Position numbers and translations under genes: made by a program
Notes under the pieces: model-generated
Told to the model about the DNA's origin: nothing
Database searches by the model: none
Seen by the model: only the letters and a program-made list of their open reading frames with translations
Assembly (NCBI RefSeq): GCF_001598435.1
Contig: NZ_BCYY01000006.1
Location: 62,001 to 126,000 of the forward strand
Direction of reading: 5' to 3'
DNA: 64,000 nt
Source: Sphingomonas pituitosa NBRC 102491
GTDB taxonomy: Bacteria; Pseudomonadota; Alphaproteobacteria; Sphingomonadales; Sphingomonadaceae
Shown here: piece after piece, positions 1 through 8,089 of the stretch
Layout: every line of letters starts with the position of its first letter
Numbering within the stretch: position 1 is the stretch's first letter

Positions 1-2
1 TC

Positions 3-779
3 CGCCCGCTGCGCCGGCTGCGCAGCAGCGTGGCCAATTATCAGCCTGGCGACGTGATCGACACCGCGCGCCTGGGGCCCATACCGGCGCAGGAAATCCG
101 CGAGCTGGGCGACACGTTCAGCGAGATCAGCCGCACCGTCCAGGCCCATGAGGCGGACCTCGCCAAGGGGCTGGTGCAGCAGACGCGGCTCACCCGCGAG
201 GTGCATCACCGGGTGAAGAACAACCTGCAGGTCATCTCCAGCCTCATCAACTTCCACGCCCGTGCCGCCAAGGGAGAGGAGGCGGCCAACGCCTATGCCT
301 CCATCCAGCGCCGCGTCGACGCGCTCGCCGTGGTGCATCGCCACCATTATGCGGAGATGGAGGAAAATCGCGGGCTGGAACTGCGCTCGGTGATCGGCGA
401 GCTCGCCGCCAATCTGCGCGCCACCGCACCCGAGCCGTCGCGTGGACTGGGCATCACGCTGGAAGTCGAATCGCTGCTCGTCACCCAGGACGTGGCAATC
501 GCGGTTTCCTTCCTGCTCACCGAAATTGTCGAACTGGCGATCAGCTGCAACGAGTCCGCGCAGATCCGCATCTCGATCAAGGCACCCGAAGACGCCGATC
601 GCGCGGTCGTGCGCGTGTCCTCGCCTGCACTGGTGGGCGGCGCGACCTTCGAGGGGCTGGTGGACAAGCGCTATGGCCGCGTCCTGATGGGCCTTGCCCG
701 GCAGCTGCGCACGCAGCTCCACCACGATCCGCTGGTAGGGGCATACGAGACCACGATCGCGATCACCGGCCGCTTCTAA
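3..779 (+). CDS. Sensor histidine kinase, HisKA_2 type (5' end missing)
   Basis: C-terminal part of a membrane sensor histidine kinase whose start lies before the window. The frame is open from base 3, and the first residues (RPLRRLRSSV, then a stretch ending RELGDTF) look like the end of a HAMP linker. A GTG at 30 is therefore probably internal. The dimerisation and phosphoacceptor motif VHHRVKNNLQ is typical of the HisKA_2 family, with the first or second His as phosphorylation site. The ATP-binding half is divergent: no clear N box or glycine-rich G boxes can be seen after it, so activity of the ATPase domain is uncertain. Kinases of this family in alphaproteobacteria often feed single-domain or PhyR-type response regulators. 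No regulator gene is visible here, so the partner is unknown. Confidence 0.8.
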   Translation, partial: RPLRRLRSSVANYQPGDVIDTARLGPIPAQEIRELGDTFSEISRTVQAHEADLAKGLVQQTRLTREVHHRVKNNLQVISSLINFHARAAKGEEAANAYASIQRRVDALAVVHRHHYAEMEENRGLELRSVIGELAANLRATAPEPSRGLGITLEVESLLVTQDVAIAVSFLLTEIVELAISCNESAQIRISIKAPEDADRAVVRVSSPALVGGATFEGLVDKRYGRVLMGLARQLRTQLHHDPLVGAYETTIAITGRF

Positions 780-796
780 AAAATCCGACCGGCGCG

Positions 797-821
797 GGAA
801 CCACTCTCCCGAGCCGACGTT
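797..821 (+). promoter_or_regulatory. EcfG-type general-stress promoter (GGAAC-N16-CGTT)
   Basis: The sequence has GGAAC at 797-801 and CGTT at 818-821, separated by exactly 16 bases. This matches the consensus recognised by EcfG sigma factors, which drive the alphaproteobacterial general stress response. It lies just after the kinase stop and points at the entericidin gene at 1049, so it would produce a 5' leader of about 220 bases containing the stem-loop at 875-921. Confidence 0.6.
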
Positions 822-874
822 TTGAAGTTCGGATAGTGACCTTTTGCCCCCCCGCTCTCGCTATCCACGACATG

Positions 875-921
875 GGCCCGGAAGCGTCTACCCTCCCCCC
901 CCCCGGTGACGCTTCCGGGCC
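875..921 (+). other. Perfect 14-bp stem-loop in the entericidin leader
   Basis: Bases 875-888 are the exact reverse complement of 908-921, with a C-rich 19-base loop. There is no T-tract after the second arm, so it is not a standard intrinsic terminator. Given the promoter at 797, it would sit in the untranslated leader of the entericidin mRNA. It could also protect the 3' end of the upstream kinase transcript. Confidence 0.55.
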
Positions 922-1048
922 TACTTCCTTCCAGACATCGCGAGATCGTTTTCCGGCACCGCCCCGCTGCGATGTGCCGCAGGAACGTTTCCACCTGCGC
1001 AGCATTGAACTCTTCGTCCCGGCAACCGGGAAACGAAGGAGATTTTCG

Positions 1049-1183
1049 ATGCGTACACTCATCGCCTGCGCCGCGCTTGCCGGCACCCTGCTGATCGCCG
1101 CCTGCAACACCGTGGAAGGCGTCGGCAAGGATGTGTCCTCGGCCGGCGACACCGTCGCCAACACGGCTGAAAAGTCGAAGTAA
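1049..1183 (+). CDS. Entericidin A/B family lipoprotein (44 aa)
   Basis: Very small lipoprotein of the entericidin family. It starts with a charged and hydrophobic signal sequence and a lipobox ending IAAC at residue 19, which would be lipidated and anchored in the membrane. The short mature part contains the family-like run NTVEGVGKDV, followed by a polar tail ending EKSK. The ATG at 1049 is chosen because an AAGGAG-like Shine-Dalgarno lies 8-10 bases upstream. A longer in-frame ORF beginning at 836 is ignored as it would bury the signal peptide. In enteric bacteria entericidin B is induced in stationary phase by the stress sigma factor, and the EcfG-type promoter at 797 suggests an equivalent control here. 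Its cellular role is not firmly known. Confidence 0.85.
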   Translation: MRTLIACAALAGTLLIAACNTVEGVGKDVSSAGDTVANTAEKSK

Positions 1184-1228
1184 GGAGTTCAGCGCGCCCC
1201 TGCCGCAACCGTGGGGCGGGGGTGTCGC

Positions 1229-2011
1229 TCATTCGGCGGACTGGGTCTCGCCGTCCACTTCGGTCGCCGCCGTACGCTCACGCCGCCGCCGGGTGAAGTA
1301 GATCGCCACCAGCGACAGGAAATACAGGCCCACCAGCGGGCCTGCCAGCAGCAGCTGCGAGCCCACGTCCGGCGGCGTCAGCACCGCCGCGATCGCCACC
1401 GACGCGACGATCGCATAGCGCCACGCGCCCTTCAGCTGCTCATAGGTAACGATGCCGGCATGTTCGAGCAGCATCAGCAGCACCGGCAGCAGGAACGAAA
1501 TCCCGAAACCGAAGATGAACTGCATGATGAACTTGAGGTAGCTGTTCACATCGGGCAGCGCTTCCTGCTGCACGCCGGCCAGGTTGCCCTGGAAGCCGAG
1601 CAGAAACTTCAGCGCCACCGGCACCGCGATGAAATAGGCCATGGCCGCGCCGGCGATGAACAGCACCGGGGTCGCCAGCAGGAACGGCAGCAGCGCCTGC
1701 TTCTCGCGCCGGTACAGGCCGGGCGCGACGAACTGCCACAGCTGGTTGGCGATGATCGGGAACGCGATCATCAGCCCGGCGAAGAAGGCGACCTTCACCT
1801 CGACCAGGAAACCGCCGAAGATGTCGGTGTTGATGATCTTCACCTGGCCTGCCGCCTTGAGCGGCGCGACCAGGAAGGAGAGGATGCCGCGCGCGAAATA
1901 GAGGCAGCCGCCGAACGCCACGAGCAGCGACAGGATCGACCAGATCAGCCGCTTGCGCAGCTCGATCAGATGCTCGAGCAACGGGGCCTGGGTGTCGTCG
2001 ATCTCGCTCAC
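1229..2011 (-). CDS. tatC: Sec-independent translocase subunit TatC
   Basis: Core receptor subunit of the twin-arginine translocase, which exports folded proteins bearing RR signal peptides. The 260-residue protein has the family's N-terminal segment APLLEHLIELRKRL, which contributes to signal-peptide recognition, and about six membrane helices. The loop with LWQFVAPGLYRREK and the EALPDVNSYLKF segment are typical. The C-terminal tail is charged and cytoplasmic. Its start overlaps the tatB stop by 4 bases (ATGA), so the two are translationally coupled. It is the last gene of a minus-strand run that begins at argS. A short GC inverted repeat near 1195-1218 separates it from the convergent entericidin gene. 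Confidence 0.96.
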   Translation of the reverse strand: MSEIDDTQAPLLEHLIELRKRLIWSILSLLVAFGGCLYFARGILSFLVAPLKAAGQVKIINTDIFGGFLVEVKVAFFAGLMIAFPIIANQLWQFVAPGLYRREKQALLPFLLATPVLFIAGAAMAYFIAVPVALKFLLGFQGNLAGVQQEALPDVNSYLKFIMQFIFGFGISFLLPVLLMLLEHAGIVTYEQLKGAWRYAIVASVAIAAVLTPPDVGSQLLLAGPLVGLYFLSLVAIYFTRRRRERTAATEVDGETQSAE

Positions 2012-2475
2012 GGCTGTACTTCGCTGGCAGGAGGCACGGGCTTGGCGTCGTTGGCGGCGGCGGGCTTCGGCGCCGATACCTCAAGGGGTGCCGGGTCCGG
2101 GCGGATTTCCGGCTGCGGCGTCATCACCGGCGCGTCACTGTCATGGGGAACAGCGGCGGGCGCGATCGGATCGTGCGGGACCGTGTCCTGCGCAAGGTGC
2201 TCGATCGCGGGCGGAGTCTCCGGCGCGGCGAGCGGCTGGGGCGGATATTGACGCATGATCCGCTCATTTTCCGCCGCCCATTGCTTCTCCAGCTCGGCCA
2301 GTTCGGCTTCGCGGACCATCGAGTCGATTCCCGAGCGGAACTGGCGGGCAACGCCGCGCGCCTTGCCCACCCACTTGCCGACGAAATGCATCGCCCGCGG
2401 CAGGTCCTTCGGCCCGATGAAGATAAGGGCGGCGATGGCCACGACCAAAAACTCGCCGGAATCGATATTGAACAT
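2008..2475 (-). CDS. tatB: Sec-independent translocase subunit TatB
   Basis: Second subunit of the Tat receptor complex. The ATG at 2475 gives MFNIDSGEFLVVAIAALIFI, the canonical TatB start: one N-terminal membrane helix, then a hinge with GPKDLP and an amphipathic helix (HFVGKWVGKARGVARQF). A longer ORF extends upstream to 2532 but would put extra residues before the membrane helix. After about residue 80 the protein becomes a low-complexity tail rich in Pro, Ala and Glu, as usual for TatB. Total length is 155 residues. It lies 97 bases after tatA and overlaps tatC by 4. Confidence 0.95.
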   Translation of the reverse strand: MFNIDSGEFLVVAIAALIFIGPKDLPRAMHFVGKWVGKARGVARQFRSGIDSMVREAELAELEKQWAAENERIMRQYPPQPLAAPETPPAIEHLAQDTVPHDPIAPAAVPHDSDAPVMTPQPEIRPDPAPLEVSAPKPAAANDAKPVPPASEVQP

Positions 2476-2572
2476 TCTGTCGGCGCATCCACTCGCACGG
2501 CATGCACCGGGGTACCGGCGCGCTGCGGTCAAACCCCGGGCCGCCGGCCTTCACCAGCGCCCCGGCAGGGGC

Positions 2573-2809
2573 TCAGCGCTGCTCCTCGCGGGCGCGCTCG
2601 GCTTCCGGCGTATAGCCCGGCTCGGGCGCGGCCTTGCCTTCGATGCGGGTCGGCGGCGTGGGCGTGGAATCGTCCTCGGCCATGCCCTTCTTGAAGCTCT
2701 TGATGCCCTTGGCGACGTCGCCCATCATGTTGGAGAAACGGCCGCCGCCCAGCAGCAGGATGGCGATGATGCCGACGACCAGCCAGTGCATCAGGCTGAA
2801 GCTACCCAT
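2573..2809 (-). CDS. tatA: Sec-independent translocase subunit TatA
   Basis: Pore-forming or membrane-weakening subunit of the Tat system. The 78-residue protein begins MGSFSLMHWLVVGIIAILLL (one membrane helix), followed by GGGRFSNMMGDVAKGIKSFK, the typical amphipathic helix with the conserved Phe-Gly hinge region, and a polar tail. GAGAATTCTC just upstream supplies a GAGAA-type ribosome site. It is the first of tatABC and follows scpB after about 100 bases. Confidence 0.95.
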   Translation of the reverse strand: MGSFSLMHWLVVGIIAILLLGGGRFSNMMGDVAKGIKSFKKGMAEDDSTPTPPTRIEGKAAPEPGYTPEAERAREEQR

Positions 2810-2915
2810 GAGAATTCTCCTTGATATCCCGACCTATCTAAGGCCCGCAGCTGTCCACGGCAACGGCTGATCACCCTGTACGAAGGTTGGACCGGCCGAA
2901 TCCGGGATGATCCGC

Positions 2916-3515
2916 CTATTCCTCGTCCGTGACAGTTTCGCTTTCCGCCGCCGCCTCGGCCGCATCGAGCTGTTCCAATGCGAGATCGACCGGGTCGAGC
3001 AGCCCCGCCGCCTTGAGATCCTCGATCCCCGGCAGGTCGCGCCGGCTGGCGAGCCCGAAATGGCTGAGGAAGCCCGGCGTGGTCGCATACATCAGCGGCC
3101 GGCCCGGCACTTCGCGGCGCCCGGCGGGGCGCACCCAGCCCGCCTCCATCAGCACGTCGATCGTGCCCTTGGAAATCTGCACGCCGCGGATCGCCTCGAT
3201 TTCGGCGCGGGTGACGGGCTCGTGATAGGCGATGATGGCCAGCGTCTCGATGCCGGCGCGGCTCAGCTTGCGGCTGTCCTCCCGGTCGCGGCGGAGGAGA
3301 TGCGCGAGATCGGCAGCGGTCTGGAAATGCCAGCGGTCGCCGCGCCGGACCAGCTCGATGCCGCGCCCGGCATAGGAGTCGCCCAGCGCCGCCAGCGCGG
3401 CACGCACATCCACGGCCGGCCCCACATAGGCGCGGATCTCCTCCACCCCCAGCGGCACCTCGGAAGCGAACAGCACCGCCTCGACCGCGCGCACCGGATC
3501 GCCCGCGTCGATCAT
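2916..3515 (-). CDS. scpB: Segregation and condensation protein ScpB
   Basis: Kleisin-interacting winged-helix subunit of the SMC-ScpAB condensin, which compacts and segregates the chromosome. The protein (199 residues) shows two winged-helix units. The second contains LSRAGIETLAIIAYHEPVTR and the RGVQISKGTIDVLMEAGWV block that is diagnostic of ScpB. The C-terminal 30 residues are acidic. The ATG at 3515 overlaps the scpA stop by 4 bases. The same frame stays open upstream to 4043, but that part only mirrors scpA. Confidence 0.95.
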   Translation of the reverse strand: MIDAGDPVRAVEAVLFASEVPLGVEEIRAYVGPAVDVRAALAALGDSYAGRGIELVRRGDRWHFQTAADLAHLLRRDREDSRKLSRAGIETLAIIAYHEPVTRAEIEAIRGVQISKGTIDVLMEAGWVRPAGRREVPGRPLMYATTPGFLSHFGLASRRDLPGIEDLKAAGLLDPVDLALEQLDAAEAAAESETVTDEE

Positions 3516-4246
3516 TGCGGAATCGCCTTGAGGTAGAGCGGCGCGAACGGTGCCTCCTGCCGAATCTCCAGCCTCCCCTGTCGCGCCAGTTCCAGCGCGG
3601 CGACGAACGACGAGGCCAGCGCCGAGCGGCGATACAGGTCGCTCGCGCCCTCCGGCAGGAAGCTTTCGATCACGTCCCAGTCGATCCGCGTGCCGAGCTG
3701 GGTGGAGAGCCGCTCCAGCGCGGCCTCCAGCGTCATCACGTCGCGGTGCGCGACGACATGCATCACCGGGCGGGTGCGTGCGCTGATCCGGCCATAGGCG
3801 GCGATCAGGTCGAAGATTTCCACTTCCCACTTCGCCTGGCGCTGGACGCGCAGCCCTTCCGGGTTGCCGCGCGGGAACACGTCGCGCCCCACCCGATCGC
3901 GCGCGACCAGTCGCGCCCCTGCCTCGCGCATCGCGCTCAGCCGTTCGAGGCGGAGTTGCAGGCGCAGCGCCAGTTCCTCGGGGCTCGGGCTCTCGGCGGG
4001 GTTGCGCGGCAGCAGCAGCGCGGACTTGAGATAGGCGAGCCACGCCGCCATCACGAGATAGTCGGCCGCCAGTTCCAGCCGCAGCGCGCGCGCGGCGTGG
4101 ACATAAGCGAGATATTGCTCGACCAGGTCGAGGATCGAGATCTGGCGCAGGTCCACCTTCTGCGTGCGCGCCAGCGCCAGCAACAGGTCGAGCGGGCCTT
4201 CCCAGCCTTCGACCTCGATCTTCAGGATGTCGTCGCCCCCGTCCAC
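3512..4246 (-). CDS. scpA: Segregation and condensation protein ScpA (kleisin)
   Basis: Kleisin subunit that bridges the SMC heads together with ScpB. The N terminus has the hallmark VEGWEGPLDLLLALARTQKV, followed by the helical segment with LVMAAWLAYLKSALLLP. The C-terminal winged helix ends near PLYLKAIPQ. Length (244 residues) is normal. The start is a GTG at 4246. No in-frame ATG lies close upstream, so the weak start may keep its level low. Upstream lies the palindromic repeat at 4294-4405, which separates it from nagZ. Confidence 0.94.
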   Translation of the reverse strand: MDGGDDILKIEVEGWEGPLDLLLALARTQKVDLRQISILDLVEQYLAYVHAARALRLELAADYLVMAAWLAYLKSALLLPRNPAESPSPEELALRLQLRLERLSAMREAGARLVARDRVGRDVFPRGNPEGLRVQRQAKWEVEIFDLIAAYGRISARTRPVMHVVAHRDVMTLEAALERLSTQLGTRIDWDVIESFLPEGASDLYRRSALASSFVAALELARQGRLEIRQEAPFAPLYLKAIPQ

Positions 4247-4293
4247 CGGGTGGTCATAGGGAGGGCACGCCCCCCAAGCAAATCCGCAAGTCT

Positions 4294-4405
4294 TAAGCCC
4301 CTCCCCTTCAGGGGAGGGGTTGGGGTGGGGCCGTGTCTCGCAGAGACCAACCTGCCTTCTGGCATCCCTCCACCCCCAACCCCTCCTCCAAGGAGGAGGG
4401 GCTTA
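4294..4405. repeat. Intergenic palindromic repeat, copy A (REP/MITE-like)
   Basis: A 112-bp element between nagZ and scpA. Its ends are inverted (TAAGCCCCTCC at 4294 and its complement ending at 4405). Inside are three hairpins: GCCCCTCCCC/GGGGAGGGG near 4297-4319, a small GTCTC/GAGAC hairpin near 4334-4346, and CCCCTCCTCC/GGAGGAGGGG near 4380-4402. The G-rich run after the first hairpin can pair with the C-rich run before the third, so the whole element can fold on itself. A closely similar copy in the same orientation lies at 23408-23519. It carries no ORF of its own. Confidence 0.85.
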
Positions 4406-4412
4406 GAAAGGG

Positions 4413-5414
4413 TCACACCCCCAGCAGCGCATCCCGTTTGGCCAGCAGCTCGGCGAGCGGCACGTCCTCCGCTTCCCCGACCGACCCCATCGCCCGCGCC
4501 AGCCGCTCCAGGCACGCCGCCGGGGCATCGGGGATCCGCTCCACGATCTCCACCATCTCGGGCATCCGGGCCCAGCAATCGAGCACCACGTCGCAGCCCG
4601 CCGCAAGCGCGCGCTCGGCCTTCTCACCGGCAGTGCCGGAGAGCGCCTTCATGTCGATATCGTCGGTGAGCAACAGCCCGTCGAAGCCGATCCGGCCGCG
4701 GATCACGTCGCGGATCACCGTTGGCGACAGCGTTGCCGGCAGCTCGGGGTCCCAGGCCTCGAACACGATATGCGCGGTCATGCCCATCGGTGCGGAGGCG
4801 AGCCGCTGGAACGGCAGCAGGTCCGCCGCGAGCTCCTCTGCCGAGGCCTTCACCCGCGGCAGTTCGAGATGGCTGTCGACCAGCGCCCGGCCATGCCCCG
4901 GCATGTGCTTGATCACCCCGGCCACGCCGCCGCGGTTGAGCCCGTCGAGCAGCGCACGCCCCAGCGCCGCCACCCGCATCGGCTCCGCACCGAATGCGCG
5001 ATCGCCGATCGCCGGCGTGCCATCGGGCACCGCCACATCCAGCATCGGCGCGAGGTCCACATTCACCCCCGCCTTGCGCAGGATATGCGCCAGCGCCTGC
5101 CCGTTCGCCCGCGCCGCCTCGATCGCCGAAATCGGCGCGCGGTCATACAGCGCATCGAACGCCGCGCCCGCCGGGAAGGCAGGCCACACCGGCGGCTGCA
5201 TCCGGGCGACGCGGCCGCCCTCCTGGTCGATCGTGATGGGCAGATCGTCCCGCCCGTGCAGCGCGCGCAGATCGTCGGTCAGCGCCCGCATCTGCGCCGG
5301 ATCGACGCAGTTGCGCTTGAACAGGATATAGCCGAGCGGCTCCGCCTCGCGGAAGAAGGCGCGTTCGTCGTCGGTCAGCGTCGGGCCGGAAAGGCCGAAG
5401 ATCACGGGCTTCAT
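4413..5414 (-). CDS. nagZ: Beta-N-acetylhexosaminidase NagZ
   Basis: Glycoside hydrolase family 3 enzyme that removes N-acetylglucosamine from anhydro-muropeptides during cell-wall recycling in the cytoplasm. Diagnostic motifs are FKRNCVDPAQ near the N terminus, TIDQEGGRVARM, and the NagZ catalytic loop VIKHMPGHGRALVDSHLELP with the general-acid His and its Asp partner. The nucleophile Asp lies in LLTDDIDMKAL. Length (333 residues) is typical. It follows the SPOR gene after 41 bases in the argS operon. Recycling intermediates made by NagZ can also signal beta-lactamase induction in some bacteria, but no ampR/ampC is seen here. Confidence 0.94.
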   Translation of the reverse strand: MKPVIFGLSGPTLTDDERAFFREAEPLGYILFKRNCVDPAQMRALTDDLRALHGRDDLPITIDQEGGRVARMQPPVWPAFPAGAAFDALYDRAPISAIEAARANGQALAHILRKAGVNVDLAPMLDVAVPDGTPAIGDRAFGAEPMRVAALGRALLDGLNRGGVAGVIKHMPGHGRALVDSHLELPRVKASAEELAADLLPFQRLASAPMGMTAHIVFEAWDPELPATLSPTVIRDVIRGRIGFDGLLLTDDIDMKALSGTAGEKAERALAAGCDVVLDCWARMPEMVEIVERIPDAPAACLERLARAMGSVGEAEDVPLAELLAKRDALLGV

Positions 5415-5455
5415 GGCGGCAGGCCTACCCGATCCGGCAGGCCCCGCAACCCCTG

Positions 5456-6172
5456 TTAGCTGGCAACGAAGCAGTTCTCGCCCGCAACCTTCAACTTGCC
5501 GCAGATCTCGCGCGCCTGGCCATTGCTGCCCGCATTCACCCGCAGCCGGTAGACTGTCTTGCCCTCCGGCGTGGCGAAGGGCACCACCAGCCTGCCGAGC
5601 GGCGCGAGATAGGCGAACCGCTTCGACATCCGCGTCCAGGCGATGTTCGCCGCGCCCTCGCTGGGGAAGGCGCCAAGCTGCACCAGCGCACCGGCCCCCT
5701 CGCCCGGCCCGCTGGCGGCGACCGCCTTCGGAGTCGGCGTCGGCTTGACCAGCGTCGGCGCGGGCAGCGCGATGGTCGCGCTGCTGCTCGCCTTGGGACC
5801 GTTCGTCGGCACCTGTCGCGGCTTCTGCCCTTCGACCGGGGCCTCGGGCAGCGCGCCGACATTGATGCCGGCCTCGCTCGGCCCGCCCTGGCTGGTGCGG
5901 AAGACGATGTCGCCCTCGCCGTCGACGCGCATCCCGCCCGGCTGGTCCGGCCGGATCTTGTACGGCTCGGCCGGGGCGGCGATCAGCGCCCCGTTGCCGT
6001 CGCGCGATGCCTGGTGCTTGAGCCAGTAGTAGACGGCGCCGACTGCCCCCAGCACGAGCAGGGCGAGGAAGATCGTGACGAACACGCGGCCCTGCCGCGG
6101 CTCCTCATAGGCATCCTCCACCGTCTCCAGCCAGGGGAGCCGCTCGCTGTCGTCGTACCGCGCGGGCATCAC
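5456..6172 (-). CDS. SPOR-domain membrane protein
   Basis: Bitopic inner-membrane protein of 238 residues. A short cytoplasmic N terminus (about 40 residues) precedes one membrane helix (VFVTIFLALLVLGAVGAVYY). A Pro/Ala/Lys-rich periplasmic linker follows, and then a C-terminal SPOR domain from about residue 160 (VQLGAFPSEGAANIAWTRM, ending with CGKLKVAGENCFV). SPOR domains bind denuded glycan strands at the division septum, so this is probably a septal peptidoglycan-associated protein. It overlaps the argS stop by 4 bases and precedes nagZ. The two Cys near the C terminus could form a disulphide, as in FtsN-type SPOR domains. Confidence 0.85.
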   Translation of the reverse strand: MMPARYDDSERLPWLETVEDAYEEPRQGRVFVTIFLALLVLGAVGAVYYWLKHQASRDGNGALIAAPAEPYKIRPDQPGGMRVDGEGDIVFRTSQGGPSEAGINVGALPEAPVEGQKPRQVPTNGPKASSSATIALPAPTLVKPTPTPKAVAASGPGEGAGALVQLGAFPSEGAANIAWTRMSKRFAYLAPLGRLVVPFATPEGKTVYRLRVNAGSNGQAREICGKLKVAGENCFVAS

Positions 6173-7893
6173 ATTTCCTCGACCGCCTCCACGCCCATCA
6201 GCGCGAGGCCGTTGCGGATGACCTGCTGGATCGAGCGGCCGAGGAACAGCCGCGCAGCGGTAAGCGCCGGCTGCTCCGCGATCAGGAAACGCCGATCGGC
6301 AGAATCATTGCCGAGATTGTAGAGCGCGTGGAACTCGGCTGCGAGATCATAGAGATAGAAGGCGATGCGGTGCGGCTCCCGCGCGCTCGCCGCGGCTTCC
6401 ACCACCCGCGGGAACTGCGCCGCCAGCTTGGCCACGGCCAGCTCGCGCCCGTCGAGCAGCGACAGGTCCGCCGCCGCGTCCAGGCTGATCCCCGCCTCGG
6501 CCGCGCGGCGATGCACCGATGCCACGCGGGCATGGGCGTACTGCACGTAGAACACGGGATTTTCCTTGGACGTCTCGAGCACCTTGGCGAAGTCGAAGTC
6601 CATCTGCGCATCCGCCTTGCGGGTGAGCATGGTGAAGCGCACCACGTCTTTGCCCACTTCGCGCACCACATCGGCCAGCGTCACGAAATTGCCCGCGCGC
6701 TTCGACATCTTCACCGGCTCGCCGGCGCGCAGCAGGCGGACCATCTGGACCAGCTTGACGTCGAACCGGGTCTGCCCGCCGGTCAGCGCCTGCACCGCCG
6801 CGACGATGCGCTTGACCGTGCCGGCATGGTCCGCGCCCCAGATGTCGATCAGCTGGTCGGCCGACTGCGCCTTCTGGAAGTGATAGGCGAGATCGGCGCC
6901 GAAATAGGTCCACTGGCCGTTCGACTTCTTGATCGGGCGATCCTGGTCGTCGCCGAACTGGGTCGAGCGGAACAGCGGCAGCTCCACCGGCTCCCAGTCC
7001 TCGGGCGTCTCGCCCTTGGGGGCCTCGAGCACGCCGTCATAGACGAGGTCGCGTTCGCGCAGCCACGCCTCGGCCTGTTCGGGCTTGCCGGCGGCCTGCA
7101 GCTCGGCCTCGGACGAGAACAGGTCGTGCCGGATGCCGAGCAGCGCCAGATCGTCCTTGATCATCACCAGCATCGCCGCGACCGCCGCCTTGCGGAACAG
7201 CGCCAGCCATGCGCTCTCGGGCGCATCGACGTACGTGTCGCCATAGTCGGCGGCAAGCTGCGCGCCGACCGGCTTCAGATAGTCGCCCGGGTACAGCCCC
7301 TCGGGGATCTCGATCGCAGCACCCAGCGCCTCGCGGTAGCGCAGATGCGCCGAGCGGGCGAGCACGTCGACCTGGCCGCCCGCGTCGTTGACATAATATT
7401 CGCGGATCACCTTGTGGCCGACGAACTCGAGCAGCGTCGCCAGCGCATCGCCCACCACCGCGCCGCGGCAATGGCCCATGTGCATCGGGCCGGTCGGGTT
7501 GGCCGAGACATATTCGACGTTGACCGTCGTCCCCGTGCCCAGCGACGAGCGGCCATAGTCGGCCCCGGCGCGCAGGATCTCGGCGACTTCGCCGCGCCAG
7601 GTGTCCTCGGTCAGCGACAGGTTGATGAAGCCGGGGCCGGCGACCGACACGGCCGAGACCTCGGGCAGCTTCTGCAGCTCGACGACCAGCTTCTCGGCGA
7701 GCGCGCGCGGATTGGTGCCGGCGGGCTTGGCGAGCACCATCGCGGCGTTGGTGGCGAGATCGCCATGGCTCGGATCGCGCGGCGGCTCGACCGTGATCGC
7801 GCGTCGCTCCAGCCCCGCAGGCAAATCGCCGGCGAGGACGAGCGCATCCAGGGCCAGATTCAGATGCGCGGCGAAACGAGCATAAAGCGTCAT
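6169..7893 (-). CDS. argS: Arginyl-tRNA synthetase
   Basis: Class I aminoacyl-tRNA synthetase that charges tRNA-Arg. The N-terminal additional domain (residues 1-110) is followed by the catalytic core with the HIGH-type motif HMGH in NPTGPMHMGHCRG, and the KMSK motif is present exactly (VKMSKRAGN). The C-terminal anticodon-binding helical domain ends in NGLALMGVEAVEEM. The ATG at 7893 (MTLYARF) is preferred over a TTG 12 bases upstream; either gives a normal length of about 575 residues. It heads the minus-strand run argS-SPOR-nagZ-scpAB-tatABC. Confidence 0.96.
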   Translation of the reverse strand: MTLYARFAAHLNLALDALVLAGDLPAGLERRAITVEPPRDPSHGDLATNAAMVLAKPAGTNPRALAEKLVVELQKLPEVSAVSVAGPGFINLSLTEDTWRGEVAEILRAGADYGRSSLGTGTTVNVEYVSANPTGPMHMGHCRGAVVGDALATLLEFVGHKVIREYYVNDAGGQVDVLARSAHLRYREALGAAIEIPEGLYPGDYLKPVGAQLAADYGDTYVDAPESAWLALFRKAAVAAMLVMIKDDLALLGIRHDLFSSEAELQAAGKPEQAEAWLRERDLVYDGVLEAPKGETPEDWEPVELPLFRSTQFGDDQDRPIKKSNGQWTYFGADLAYHFQKAQSADQLIDIWGADHAGTVKRIVAAVQALTGGQTRFDVKLVQMVRLLRAGEPVKMSKRAGNFVTLADVVREVGKDVVRFTMLTRKADAQMDFDFAKVLETSKENPVFYVQYAHARVASVHRRAAEAGISLDAAADLSLLDGRELAVAKLAAQFPRVVEAAASAREPHRIAFYLYDLAAEFHALYNLGNDSADRRFLIAEQPALTAARLFLGRSIQQVIRNGLALMGVEAVEEM

Positions 7894-8089
7894 TGAGCAA
7901 TCCAATGGGAATGGGAGCGGCGGCTGTAGCGCAGTGGCGCGGCGCCGTCATCCCTATTGGGATTTGCGATCCTTCCCTGCAAGGGGCGGTGGCAGGTCGC
8001 GGGCCTGACGAAGGGGTGTGGCCTGTCGAGGCGGCACACCGTCACACCAGCCTCGAAACCCATCGGTCGCGCTCCGCGCCGCTTTCACT

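Noticed and set aside
836..1183. Longer 115-residue version of the entericidin gene
   Set aside because: Would place the signal peptide in the middle of the protein and translate through the stem-loop; the short form has the ribosome site.
1211..2251. 346-residue plus-strand ORF opposite tatC and tatB
   Set aside because: His/Arg/Gln-rich translation typical of antisense frames in GC-rich genes; the minus-strand tat genes are certain.
4294..4405. Repeat read as a CRISPR or insertion sequence
   Set aside because: Two single copies 19 kb apart, no spacer array, no transposase ORF; fits a small palindromic repeat.
6328..7896. 522-residue ORF opposite argS
   Set aside because: Shadow frame of a clear arginyl-tRNA synthetase; composition is abnormal for a protein.
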